A DNA stretch of 64,000 nt, from positions 46,033-110,032 of the forward strand of contig QNGE01002394.1 in the NCBI GenBank assembly GCA_008508345.1. The letters run 5' to 3'. Made by a program: the position numbers and the translations under genes. Shown piece after piece: positions 22,985-33,339 of this stretch (within the stretch, counting starts at the first letter, position 1; each line of letters begins with the position of its first letter). This stretch comes from Paragonimus westermani. Its lineage: Eukaryota; Platyhelminthes; Trematoda; Plagiorchiida; Troglotrematidae. The notes beneath the pieces are model-generated. The model saw only the letters and a list, made by a program, of their open reading frames with translations, was not told the origin of the DNA and did no database searches.

Positions 22985-23310
22985 TCAGCTCAGAAACAAA
23001 CACAAAGCAGAAGAATATCGAACGTTCTGATGAAAACGTTCTTGGGTATATAGTAGAAGAGAGGAGACGGGCGACGGTGGTCCTTGCAATCGTTAACACG
23101 CGGCTTTTGATATAATTTTACCACAAATCGAACAGAATGAGTCTGTGGAATAGATTTAGACTCCGTTGATTGGGCGGTGAGCAAGTGCGAACTAGCCTTT
23201 GTTGGGCTGCTAGCTGTCCGTGCCGAATGACTCGCCTGAAGGCGTTCACCTAATCGTTTATGTGGTGAGGCCTACGTAGCTCGTTCCGCGCTCGTTGGAA
23301 TATGTATTCT
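22985..23310 (-). mobile_element. Possible Penelope-like element remnant 4 (GIY-YIG)
   Basis: The minus strand reads TSYVGLTT and, one frame over, HKRLGERLQASHS and PTKASSHL. The layout resembles a GIY-YIG start (YVG.T, then R+L..R...H) of the Penelope-like type. It is short and frameshifted, so the assignment is tentative. Confidence 0.35.
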
Positions 23311-24198
23311 CTTGTTAACGGAGAGTCCGCCACAACACGCATTGTTCCATAAGACTGCCAACAATTGAAAAAAAATCCAAGGCAGCCAGACGAAGACAAT
23401 GTCATGATGTGAAAACCATAAGTGATCTGCTGAGAAGGGTCGGTATCTGCCACCCACTGTCTCTACTGCTGAGTGGGAACACTATCGGGCATGGCGGATG
23501 TGTATGAGGTTAATGGTTCTTCGCTAATAATTTTGTTTGTTTCGTCTCTTCCTCACACACTCCTAGTAGATCGCTGACGTCATTTCGCGGACCAGTGTTA
23601 GAACACATCGCAACCATGTGCAGGGCTCAAAACGTGAAACGATTATGGAACATAACCATGGAAACACTGGCAAAGCACCAGTCCACAAAAATACAGTACC
23701 AAGGCACGGGGTTGTCACAATGAACCGAAGTACATCGCTCACAACCTACCTCTTCAAGAACTCCTTAAACTGTATCCTAGAGGAAGCATCGACTACGACT
23801 GGACAAACTATACCAGAGAATCGTGATTGTGCAACAGAAAACTTGTAGACGTACATACGAGATCCTAATCAAGACAGCTCTTTTCCGACTGGTAGTCCAT
23901 TCAGATCAGAAAAGGCAACAGCCTTCCAGACCGTTTCATAGTCTGTAGTATACAGTGACCACTGGCCGTGTGGCTTCCCTAAAGGCCTCGGCTGCATCCG
24001 TGTTTCATTGCTCGTCGGCCCTGTACGCATGATTCCGTGTACGTCTGCTATAAGAGGCCTGATACGAACTCAGTGCCACTTTCTTCCCTTGTTGCCGTTG
24101 CCCCCAGATTAGGCTAGAACTAACTACTTATCATACTTCCAAACATTGTTAAAAACATACCGGTTGTTTCCAAACCCTGACGCGTTCTTTTGGTTTGA

Positions 24199-24396
24199 CG
24201 CTTGTTGTTTGCAAGGTGTAGAAACATTGATGCTGAATGTTTGAATAGGGACGTAGTTATTTTCAGTAGTTAGGTCCCTTCCCGTCCCCTTCTTTTTCCT
24301 TCTTTCTTTCTATATAACGTTTGCTTTTTCTTCATGGTTGTGTGGCAGTTAAGCATTAGTGTGAATCACTAATGTATTGCTGTCTATGATGATGTT
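24199..24396 (+). repeat. Dispersed repeat R1, copy b
   Basis: Diverged copy of 4,135-4,330, same orientation. It shares TTGATGCTGAATGTTTG, the pyrimidine-rich tract after GTTAGGTCCC, GTTTGCTTTTTC, CATGGTTG.GTGGCAGTT and TAATGTATTGCTGTCTATG. Confidence 0.6.
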
Positions 24397-24871
24397 GAGA
24401 TCACATTTCGACTGCTCTTCAGGAAAGGCGTTGTAAATTGTTGGTAGAAGAGGGTGGAGCGCATGGCCAATTGTCCACTACGAATATTTGGGTGGTTGAG
24501 GATGTACGATATCAGAACCAGACTAGTGTGTTGAAATTCAGAAGATCGACTACCAGTCTTCTCTCAGCTTGCTGTATAGATTGCAGTCCGGGTGGTTTTT
24601 AAATCAAGAACACAACGGAGCTGGTGTTTTGGATAAGCAATCCAGTAAAGAACCCGTAAAACCTGACCGCTTCATGGTGTTTGATGGGATATATCTTATT
24701 ATTTGCCTTTTCATAGGAGAAAGATGGCCTGGGCGACTGTCGAGAAAGTGAAAGGAACTCCTCTCCCACACACTTACCCTACCGACTTGAGGAGCAAAAA
24801 GTGACCAAAGTATCAGAAGAACTTAATAAATATGTAATATAAAGGACTGTTTTATCACAGGGAATTGTTAC

Positions 24872-24963
24872 CTTTGAAGTGACGCGCATGCATTGAATTT
24901 CATCGTCGTCCAACGTCAGAATCACATGTGATCCCTTGGCTTGTCGCTCAGAATGAGGGATGC
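24872..24963 (-). CDS. METAP1: MetAP1 exon: GIPHSERQAKG to CMRVTSK
   Basis: The 92-nt block encodes IPHSERQAKG followed by LTLDDDEIQCMRVTSK. It corresponds to the vertebrate stretch from GMSESEQALKG to SSEDIEGMRLVCR, which ends just before the LAREVL helix. The donor AAG|gtaaca leaves phase 0. The next exon, 6.7 kb away, begins in phase 0 with LAREVL, exactly the continuation expected. It encodes no catalytic ligand. Confidence 0.8.
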
Positions 24964-24996
24964 CTAGCTTCATCAAATAATGTTCAAAATAAATAC
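24964..24996 (-). other. Mini-intron in MetAP1 (33 nt)
   Basis: The minus strand reads gtattt...gaagctag between the SDS codons and the GIPHSERQAKG codons. Taking it out gives a join close in length to other MetAP1 proteins; leaving it in adds 11 residues (beginning IYFEHYL) with no counterpart I know. It is a multiple of three and stop-free. Confidence 0.55.
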
Positions 24997-25051
24997 CTGA
25001 ATCCGAGTAATCAGGGCGTTGGATGGATGCGGGTAAGGTTCTTGTGGGTGT
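24997..25051 (-). CDS. METAP1: MetAP1 exon: TPTRTLPASIQRPDYSDS
   Basis: This 55-nt block encodes TPTRTLPASIQRPDYSDS plus one base of the next codon. It matches the PTRPVPSYIQRPDYADHP segment of vertebrate MetAP1, a highly conserved lead-in to the catalytic domain. The acceptor tttatttcag lies immediately upstream on the minus strand, and the donor is G|gtattt. Identity is clear from the IQRPDY core. Phase is 0 at the start and 1 at the end. Confidence 0.8.
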
Positions 25052-25090
25052 CTGAAATAAACGAATAAACATAACCGGTACAAAGGGAAC
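25052..25090 (-). other. Mini-intron in MetAP1 (39 nt, or 30 nt)
   Basis: The minus strand reads GT...TTTATTTCAG between the FGK codons and the TPTRTLP codons. Removing 39 nt restores the spacing seen between LRP and PTR in other MetAP1 proteins. A donor 9 nt further in gives 30 nt. The stretch is a multiple of three and has no stop codon, so retention would keep the frame. Whether it is spliced or is a lineage-specific insertion cannot be settled from DNA alone. Confidence 0.5.
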
Positions 25091-25143
25091 CTTTCCGAAC
25101 GGTCGTAGAGGTCCTGTGAAAACGTGACCCGCAAAAGTTTCGT
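25091..25143 (-). CDS. METAP1: MetAP1 exon: N-terminal linker (AGHVFTGPLRP)
   Basis: Read from 25,143 downwards after a consensus acceptor (ccgtttcag), the block encodes AGHVFTGPLRPFGK. This corresponds to the WAGYRYTGKLRP segment of animal MetAP1 between the zinc fingers and the catalytic domain. The exon ends at 25,091, before a GT donor, and is separated from the next coding block by only about 39 nt. A second possible donor (gtaccg) would extend it to 25,082. The usual Trp is replaced by Phe. The call rests mostly on its being joined in frame to the clear IQRPDY block just downstream. Confidence 0.55.
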
Positions 25144-25608
25144 CTGAAACGGAATTTATTGGAGCCGGATTTACTACAATAGGCCAAATAATCCGTGTGA
25201 ACTAACTAATTACCGGCTGCCACGTGGAGCATTTTGTGTGTTTTCCAGAACTGTTTGAAACATTTCTACAAAATTTTCAGTGAAGAAAGTTGTCAAACCT
25301 GGGAACAAAAGAATGAATTTGTTATGCCAAGTTCAAGGCAGGTCGGGCAACGCAGAGTAGAAGGCAGGCCGCACGCCGGCGTAACGCAGATGTTGACCAT
25401 AGCGAAAAACAAACGGCCTCACGGGTTCGCGCGACCTTCCGGTGGCTGCCTAGTCGGAAGAAGCGGCGAAGTATGTTATTACCACTATCGGCCAACTAGT
25501 ACGGTCAAATATAATTTAATTTCGTGACTAACTTGCGTAGTGTAGTCATTTTTGTTTAAGTTTGTGAACAGTGGTCACGTATCACCCCGCAAGGTTCAAA
25601 CATTGAAT

Positions 25609-25925
25609 TTGTAACGCATTTCGTCGTCGTGTGGTTAACGCCATTTTAGTTTTTGTCTGAGCGAGTTGTGTGCATGATTTGCTGGGCCTTTGCATCATGC
25701 TTGTCGGTTTTTTACCATTCCAAATTTCCTTTGTGTCCCCGTCCTTCAGAGAGCCGCTGTTCCTGAATGCTTCCACTGTCTCGCTTTACAAATTTGTAAC
25801 ACAGCGTGCTTTGGACGCCATTTTGATGTTCGGTTGTGTAATTCATGTGCATTCCCTGCTGGGCCTTTGGCTCACGCTTTTATCTGCTATTTCCTTTCAC
25901 AGGACTACCGTTGGAACCCCTACGT
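25609..25925 (+). repeat. Repeat R2, two tandem degenerate units
   Basis: The units begin at about 25,609 and 25,793. Each carries a GTAACGCA-like start, ACGCCATTTT, a GTGCATG segment, CTGGGCCTTTG and a CCCGTCCTTCAGAGAG-type end (the end is clear only in the first). A third unit lies at 44,747-44,940. A 197-codon open frame (25,670-26,263) runs through the units but shares no protein with the third unit, so I do not treat it as a gene. Tandem units of this size are often 5' promoter monomers of LINEs; that role is inference. Confidence 0.5.
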
Positions 25926-28559
25926 GTGAGGAACGCTGCCCCTTGGTCTATCCACGTTGCACAAATTGGGTTTACGAGTGTATCGAGTACGCGAAGAGTT
26001 CAGGGATGACTCCGGTGATGACATTTCTGTTTTTACCAGAGGCTCAGTCTCCTTTATTTTCGAGACTTAGCGTAGCCTTGACCGAAACCTCTCCTTGGTT
26101 ATGGACCTGCGCGAATCTACGTACTTGGGCTTCCGTTCTCAAACAACAGTTAATGTACTTTCACTTGAAATGTGATCTTGGTTTTTCCCCTCAGGGAAAC
26201 AAGGATTTCTCATTACTTTTTTCTATCCATATCCTTGGGAGGCTATTAATCAGTAAACAGTAAACACACGCTGCTCAATCTCCAGATCAAACCAGTCAGA
26301 CATCAGGATGTTAGCAGACGTGGGCCTTCATCACGACTTAGGTGTGGAGATGAAATTGAAATTGAAGCTGAACAAGAGTAGGACACGCATTGGGGATATG
26401 CAAGCATGACGCCAACAAGCTCCTCTAATCCCCGCCTACAACTGACTTGTAGAAGAGACTGTGAGTGGAACGAAAGAGTGATACTCTATTCTTATTCTCA
26501 TCACACAATATATACGCCACTCTGGTGACTCGCCGCTCTCGTCTTTCAGGTGTTCTGTCGAGTGACTGTTTGTTGTGTGTTAGGACAATCCCGCGTATTA
26601 TGGGTGAATTTTGTACTACCGTCTCCGTTTCAGCGAGTCCGTGCACGCCAATCAGTGTGCGTGATTGCTGACCGCACGTCCTTATGCACCGCACGTCCTT
26701 AACGTAACATGCTTTTTAGTCTCAATGGGTCCACTAGGTTGGTGATGAGAGTAAGAAACTAGGGTTTTGAGCGCTCCATCTATCGGAGAAATAAATTACG
26801 GGAACCTAGACGATAAATTCTGAGTGGAGAAAGAAGTAATCAATCCAAGCAAACCTTAAATGTATACACAGAGTCGGTCGCGAAGTTTCAAACTTCACGG
26901 AAGCCTGACGAAATAAGACTGCCGTGTAGCTGACACCATCCCAGTTCCCATCGTGTAAGTTGTACGCGTGTAGTGCGGATCTCCTAGAAAGGGCCTGATC
27001 TTGTTGTCCTCTTTTGCGGGACCAAAGCTGAAACCCAGCTTCGGGGAACGCCGTCTCACAGTGCCTCCACGCTGCGCAAATTAGGTCACAGGCATAGGTA
27101 GTATTAGACTGTCCACACCTGGTATGTCTCCTACGCGCCTTTCCATTTCTCTTCCGAGTGGAATGCCAAACGCAGAGACGCGCAAAGATACATAAATCTT
27201 CTCTGTCATAGCAGATCAAAGATGACTACCAGTAGGGCTGCAGAGCCATTCAAGATGACCCAAACTAACCGCGTACAACCAAACTACACGCCAGATCCGC
27301 CGTACGTTGGGAGAGGTCGCCCCCTGCACGACAGGGAGATATCGAGGAATCCGGTGACTTTAATGTGTCGAAAAAAGTTTGCAGCATTCAGACCACGATA
27401 ACCATGACCATGAGGGAACAGCGGGCATGCAGCGTGACCACGAATTGTAGTGTTTCTTCAACCAATTGATACGTCCTTTATATATGTAGCGAATGTGACA
27501 GAGGTGTAAATAACGTGTAATGAGAGACCAAAGGGATAATATACTCCACATTGTAATGAATATCAGTTAGCTCTCTGACCAAAATTCTTGAAACAATAAA
27601 CGACAATGTATGTTGAGGTGCAGGTTAGAAATAGAAAACGTTTGAATGAAGCCGTGGAACAGATAGACAATCAATGTTAATATAAGGCCTGATCATGAAT
27701 CCCACTGATAGTTATATCTAACTTGCGGGTTTAACAGGATCCCCAGTGACAGGGAAAACTCACACAACTACAAAGGAAGTACTATTTCGTTCAAGTCGAG
27801 GTTGGGTCCAACCGGGTGTACAAAAGTAATTACACGTGTTGAGCTAGTCGGTAGTCAGCTCAGTACAGCCGGTCGACCAGAAAGACAGCAGGCAATCAGA
27901 AACCACTAAACTTTTAGAGAATAGCCCGTAGGTATGTTGTCCAAATGACACTGCGAATAAGAATCATGTAAACCGCGTTAACTTAGGAATAATGCTAATA
28001 ATAATAGTGTGTTTCTAAACACATCTGTGAGAAAATCGCACAGGTGGGCATGACCAGTGTTGGGAACATTGCGAGATAAAAGTATGTACAATGAGTACTG
28101 ATGATCTCGGACGTTTAGTGGCTGTTCCAGCAACGCCCAGTCTACTCACAACATCTGTCGACAAACTGGATCCAGGGAAGTCTCATCTGCAAGCAACGAG
28201 CTGCCATAAATTCTGAGCCCACCGAGCTGCCGATTAGGATGCAGAAGGGAAGACTGTCGTATTGGCGAATTTTTATTAGTGAGGTGTCAATACACAAGAA
28301 AATTGCCGGAACTGAATGAAAGTTTAACACCGAACCCTGATGTTGAATTCATCGTATACAAGTCCAGAGATGAGCGGTTCACGTGAACATCGCCAAATGC
28401 AAAGGTCACGTAATGGCAGAGCGATAAATAGTAGATGAAACCAAGGTACACAAGCTATGATACTGAGGTGGGAACTGAAAATGTATAAACTGAGAGAACA
28501 ATTTTCCACAAGTAAGAAATGACGAAGTTTAGTAACACATCGAGATTAACGTCCGTAGA
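25926..28559. other. Stretch without recognised genes
   Basis: This lies upstream of the recognised MetAP1 exons on the minus strand, where the zinc-finger exons would be expected. None was seen. Open frames at 26,806-27,219 and 28,142-28,330 (minus) are of unknown nature. A 17-bp near-tandem duplication (ACCGCACGTCCTTA) lies at about 26,670-26,703. Confidence 0.35.
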
Positions 28560-29400
28560 GGGGATGGTTTATCGCGCGCTCACTTTGAATGATCCCGTGA
28601 ACCCTCACAAGAAAGTCTCGCAATCACTATCAAAGAGGTTTCCAGTGTAAAAAGATATACCAACGAGGAGGGAGTAAATAAATACAAGTAGCGTTGCCAC
28701 CAGTTTTCCATCAAAAAATGTCGGCCGCCAGACACTGAGCACAGGCAGCTACTTCAGCATCTACTGCCGTAAAACAAATTATGCACGAGATCCGGGGATT
28801 AGCCAGCGTCACCGTAGCCAACGGACCGACTGCAAACATCTCGTTACGTTTTTTGTCGTCTAGATAAGACGGGTGGCTAATTAGACTCTTAATGAGTGGC
28901 GACTGAAGGATTTTTGCAGCCAGCCTAACGGACATGCACAGGTGACCGCATATGAAAGTGCATCACTCGACTTGAGGTCGTATGCGCAGTTTATGCAGGT
29001 GTGATCTAGCATAAGGAAGAAAGTATATATTCTTTTTATGGTCTATCACCCGTCTAGTTTTAGCCATTGAGAAGATATGTGTCTCGTGGGCTTAAACGAA
29101 CCTGAATGACGATTACTCAGGTCATACATTAAGAGGACAACTGGTATACTATGGCCATTCAAATTCATGGTCTTCTGCCAAATGACGACCATGTGAAAAG
29201 TTGCCAAACTGGTTGACTGAACACTTCGGCAGCAAGTTTTACATCAAGTCTCCAATGCCACGGAATCAATCTGTATTCTATACGAGGAAAACCTGAAATT
29301 TTCGGAAGGAAGCGTGTAAACAGTGTCAATGTCATCAGCGGGTACAAAATGTTTACAATGCCTGATAAACTCATACGCACCACTTGTGCGCATAACGGTG
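28560..29400 (-). mobile_element. CR1-like LINE fragment A2 (RT C-terminal half)
   Basis: Minus-strand frames, with several stops and shifts, follow the family A polyprotein in order: a DDIDTVYTLPS active-site region near 29,340, MNLNGHSIPVVLLMYDLSNR (compare LDGHDISNANSVRDLG in A3), then VRLAAKILQSPLIKSLISHP at about 28,930 (compare DRLTLESLQRAFTESLLGYP). It is far more decayed than copy A1, which it follows. Both ends are approximate. Confidence 0.5.
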
Positions 29401-29583
29401 AATAACTTTATTGGAAAACTTCCTGGGATCAGCTCACTGGTGACTAGCCGGGCAACGAGCGGGTGTATACCAGATTAAGTAGTCGGTTGCGACCCTCGAA
29501 ATATGGAGCAAGGCAGCTAAGCAAAAAATATGATACCAAATGGAAAATACCAATAGAAAATGTCTGGAAACGTTTGTGAGAAA

Positions 29584-29601
29584 CACGCTCACACACGCGT
29601 G
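29584..29601 (-). repeat. LINE 3' stem-loop, copy in A1
   Basis: CACGC (29,584-29,588) pairs with GCGTG (29,597-29,601). On the minus strand it is followed by TTTCTCAC as in the other three copies, but the later (ATT)n tail is missing. Confidence 0.55.
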
Positions 29602-30617
29602 AGTAACGTACAGATTTTTAAGCATGTACACATTTGGACACCAAATTCGTATATTGCACAATGAGTCACCTATGTGAAAATGCAACTAAACAGACAATAT
29701 GTGAGAAGGAAATTCAGTTTTAGGCAGAAAACTACGAATTACATAGTTCTGAGAAAATAGCAATTGAAACCTGCACAATTCGATAAAATAATTGATTTGT
29801 TACATCAATTGGGACTCCGCAAGCTGAGCACTGGCCTCTTGCTCAAGGTTGTACCAGAAAAGAATTTCTTGGAGAATGAAGAGGGTGTATTTGCGAAGAA
29901 TCGGATCATTATTCCATGTAGATTTTTCCGGAAAAATGTGCAGAAAAAGTTTTTATGATGTGGACGAGATGGAGACGCATATACTTTTGCGGGGAACGGA
30001 TGGACCTCTCGACCGGACGTCATGTTTCGCCCAAATTCCAAAGAATTTCGAGGAGCTTGCGATAGGCTAAACCATTGCGGAGTTTTGAATGTCCGAACGG
30101 GGTGTAATGTTTTCCTGCGCGGGATACATCAGTGGAACCAAGAATGGAAAGCGGAATCACACGATAAACGGGAGAACGTAAAACTGACTAGGTTGGCGAT
30201 GACGAACAATGGGACACATGTTATGCTGGCATAATCTTCTATATGACGTTAATAGCATTGTGTTTTTGATGAAATATATACCATAACAGCTGTCATCAAA
30301 TAATACGAGAAGCGATCAAATATAAGCTTTCCCTGGTATACGAATACTGCCGGATTGAAATGTCAGTTATCTCTGTAAGGCCGGTATATAGAATGAGAAC
30401 AATGTTCGACAATACCGAAAGGTTGCCTGAGGGTCTATCGGGAAAGAAAAAGGAAGAGTCGCCTCTAAGGTTTATTTTTCAGTCATGAGACCGACAGGCT
30501 GAGCTTTTTTGTTTTTAATCAATTTTAGCGTGTTCAGCCATTGCGTGGTGGTTTACAACACAGACACACAAGTTATCAATAGGTATGGGGTAAGAGCGCA
30601 CCAGGGTGATTGTGTTA

Positions 30618-31190
30618 TCACAAACGGGCATATGTATATTGACACCTATACGTGTTGAACATAGACATGTTCTGTTCAATGACAAGTCTAAAAGTAAAAC
30701 ATCTACTCCGGAAGCGGTAGTTTTGGTCGGTTTGAGAGGTGCGTGACTTAACATCACGCAACACAGAGGTTTTTTGTCGGATATTATCAGGTCCTTTTTC
30801 AAAGATAACGTCCTCAGAAAAGTAGAGCTTGAAAATGGACATGATGTTCGTCATTGTTAGGAAAGTTTCTAAGTTTCGTTTGGATTGATGTATATTCTTA
30901 CTGGACCTAATTGCACACGGGAGTTTGTTCCAAATGTGGGAATATTTAACTGGGGAAAAATTCGAACGCAGTTTTTTCCGAGCTTCAAGAGCTGCCCAGG
31001 TGAAATCCTTGTTTCTGAGGTAATACTTTGGCCTGTGTTGTAAGCGAGTCGCAAAGCCGATGGTGAATTTATCGTCATAGACCAAATTATACATGAGTGG
31101 AAGGCTAGGCTTGAGTTGCCGTAACCAAGGAGGATCAATTGCAAGCGTCTGGCAGCGTTCTCTGTAGCTCAGAGAAGATGGATAACCCAA
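30618..31190 (-). pseudogene. Family A LINE ORF2 C-terminal region
   Basis: An open 190-codon stretch begins MGYPSSLSYRERCQTLAID and continues YNLVYDDKFTIGF. This is the conserved region after the RT in CR1-like elements of flatworms. It is open here but is only the tail of a truncated ORF2. It shares all but two substitutions and one 3-bp indel with the plus-strand tail at 50,338-50,988. Confidence 0.7.
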
Positions 31191-32253
31191 TAAGCTTTCC
31201 GTGAATGCACGTTGGAGGCTTTCCAGAGTTAGTCTATCAGACTTGCGCAGGTGGCCATATATGAACGTGCAGTACTCAAACTGGGGTCGTAGACAGTCTA
31301 TAAAAGTGCAATCGTGCAGCAGGTAGGGAGAATGTGTGTTTAATATAACCTATCATCCGTCTAGTTTTAGCGACTAGGAAATATGTATGTTCTGCGAAGT
31401 TCAATGGGTTTGAGTGGCGTATATCCAGGTCACGTACTGGGTTGGCGGTTGATATTCTGTGGCCGTCCACCTTTATAGAGCCACCTGGCACATTACAACC
31501 GTGCGCAAAGATAGTGGATTCAATTGCTGGAACTTTCATCAGCCAAGTTCAACGCCAAATCTCTAATGACATGAGGACCTTCTAAACATGGATTGTGACT
31601 GCCGGAGGAAAGCTGTAAACAAGTTTGATATCATCATCGAATGGGAATAGTTTGTCTTGCTTTATTAATCGACATATATCGTCTATATATATGAGAAAGA
31701 GTGACGGTCATAAAACACCTCCTTGTATTTCCCCACTAATGACCGTTCTGGGTGTTGAGCTACTGCCTTCTATTATCACTGTTTGTGTGCGGCCTGTATG
31801 TTATGAGGAACACCAGCTAACCAATGGATCGCGCATACCAAAGGATGCTATTTTGGGCAGAAGACGCTTATGAGGCACATGATCGAAATCCTCCGCCATG
31901 TCCAACACTATAATGATAATCGCTTCACCGGCGTCCATAAATTCTGTCACATGGTTAAGAAATTCTAGCTGGCATCTCATGCAAAAACGTTTGTTGAGAA
32001 ACCCATGCTAGTAGTGGTCTATTAGGTTTCGTGATAAGAAGAGTTTGACCATGCGACAATTTACTATCCTTTCCAACACTCTTGAACAAATTGATGCATA
32101 GTTAGTGGGACGATGATTGCTGACGTCATGTCGCGAGTCATTTTCATGGGAGGGCTCAATTGTACAGTTTTTCCATTGAAAAGAGAAGGATCCTGATGTT
32201 AGAGAGAGTATAGATATTGAGCCGAAGTAGAGAGATGTCCTTCCCTCCGTATC

Positions 32254-33339
32254 TTACGGCAATAAGGCGAATGCCATCAGGACCAGGTAGGTGAGAACGT
32301 TTGGTAAAACGGTTTTTACTCTGAAAGTCCTGTTACAAAGAAAGGAGTTTATCCAGCGGAGAAATTCCTCTTGGATCCCATAGGCTTCTAGTTTGTGCAA
32401 CAGAGGACCGTGTGGGACACGTTCGAAGACTTTGGCAAAGTCGAAGATGATAGCATCCGAGATAGGACCATTGTCTTTGGCCTCTGTTAGGCTATTTATG
32501 AAGATTAACATATTAGCTATGCATGACCAATCAGGAAGAAAGCCATGCTGGGTCGAAGAGAAGAGGTTATTCGAGAAGTGCTTAAAGATAGTGCGTTTTA
32601 ACAGTCGCTCCATTATCTTGCGCGGGATGCTGGTAAGGCTGATCGGCCGATAACTAGCAGGAGAGTGACGATCGCCAGTTTTATGTATAGGTGAGACAAT
32701 GGCCCCTTTCCATGCCTCCGAAAGAGTGCCTGTCCGGAGTGTCTTTTCAACCAGATCAAAGAGTGGCACCGCCAAACCGACGGCCGCTTCTTTGAGGATC
32801 TGGGGATGGATCGCGTCTGGTCCCACGGCACTATAAGGATTGATCTTAAGCAAGAGGCCCTGACCGTCGAATACAGAAAAGTCAGCTGTCAGGAGTGGGT
32901 GCCGGAAGTGTCTCCGCGGGAGAATTGGATGCCAGTTTGGCAGATCCACGCTGTAGACTGATGAGTAGTATTCTCTGAACACCTCGGCAACAGCTTCAGG
33001 GTTGAAGGAGGTTTTCCCTTCGGGAAGCCGCAGAGAAAGCGCCGAGGGCTTAGTTTTTCTCTGGCGTCGTAAATACTTGAAAAGAAAATTCTTATTCTCG
33101 TGAGCTACCTTTTGGGATTTTTGACTTATCTGTTGGGTGTGTTGCCGGATTGCTCGCTTGCACCTGTTCCGTACAGAGCGAAATACCTCTAGATCCTCTG
33201 GCTTATACGTTAGCTTCTGTTTAGAGAATAGGCGAGAACGTACTTCAAGAAGACAGCGTATGTTCCGCGGAAGCGGTGCACGAGAGGAGAACTTTCGTAG
33301 TTTTCGAGGAACGAATGCCTTCGTGAATGGCAGCTTCAA
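32254..33339 (-). pseudogene. Family B reverse transcriptase (N-terminal half)
   Basis: The 361-codon frame contains KINPYSAVGPDAIHPQILKE, GAIVSPIHKTGDRHSPASYR, PISLTSIPRKIMERL, TQHGFLPDWSC and DFAKVFERVPH. These are the fingers and palm-entry motifs of CR1/Jockey-type RTs; the Asp of DFAKVF is the first catalytic Asp. The frame ends shortly after CNRTFRVK; the box with the other two catalytic Asp residues is missing because the sequence switches to family A. Confidence 0.8.

Larger units (their letters stand above)
18154..24871. other. MetAP1 intron between the CMRVTSK and LAREVL exons
   Basis: About 6.7 kb hold repeat R1 copy b and a probable Penelope-like fragment at 22,985-23,310, nothing else I can name. 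A long open minus-strand stretch around 20,250-20,350 (LGKLAEVLRWKFAKRWAITM) and frames at 19,853-20,080 (minus) and 18,892-19,095 (plus) are unassigned. All splice-compatible MetAP1 residues between the flanking exons are accounted for, so no further MetAP1 exon is needed here. Confidence 0.4.
1243..25143 (-). other. METAP1: Methionine aminopeptidase 1 gene body (partial)
   Basis: Five separate minus-strand blocks translate to consecutive parts of type I methionine aminopeptidase, the cytosolic dimetal enzyme that removes the initiator Met from nascent proteins. Seen, in gene order: the linker before the catalytic domain (LRP, then IQRPDY), the start of the pita-bread fold (LAREVLEEAVNAVQPGVSTDE) and the block with two metal-ligand Asp residues (VDITTYHDGFHGD). 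Order and strand match the protein. Not found: the N-terminal zinc-finger exons, the central block that should carry the YPSPLNYY and CHGIPD motifs, and the C-terminal exons with the His and Glu ligands, which should lie below position 1. Large introns are full of mobile elements. The gene identity is firm; completeness and exon ends are inferred by eye. Confidence 0.85.
29570..32310 (-). mobile_element. CR1-like LINE copy A1, 5'-truncated
   Basis: The minus strand shows, with frameshifts, LPGPDGIRLIAVRYGG, LTSGSFSFQWK, SICSRVLERIV, the second RT half with FDDDIKLVYSF (around 31,641-31,620), the C-terminal ORF end at 31,190-30,618, and about 1 kb of 3' UTR ending near a stem-loop at 29,584-29,601. 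The order is that of CR1/Jockey-type non-LTR retrotransposon RTs. The 5' end is cut inside the RT domain, where it abuts family B at about 32,310. Its last 650 coding bases are nearly identical to 50,338-50,988 on the plus strand. Confidence 0.7.

Noticed and set aside
25670..26263. 197-codon open plus-strand frame as a gene
   Set aside because: It runs through the degenerate tandem units of repeat R2, the third R2 unit does not keep the frame, and the residue pattern looks like a translated repeat.
26806..27219. 137-codon minus-strand frame as a protein gene
   Set aside because: No recognised domain, no splice signals, and a residue mix rich in Arg, Cys and His typical of translated non-coding repeat.
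29805..30041. Open frames in LINE 3' UTRs (also 51,431-51,727) as genes
   Set aside because: They lie within the homologous 3' UTRs of copies A1 and A3 but fall on different strands relative to the element and do not encode the same protein.
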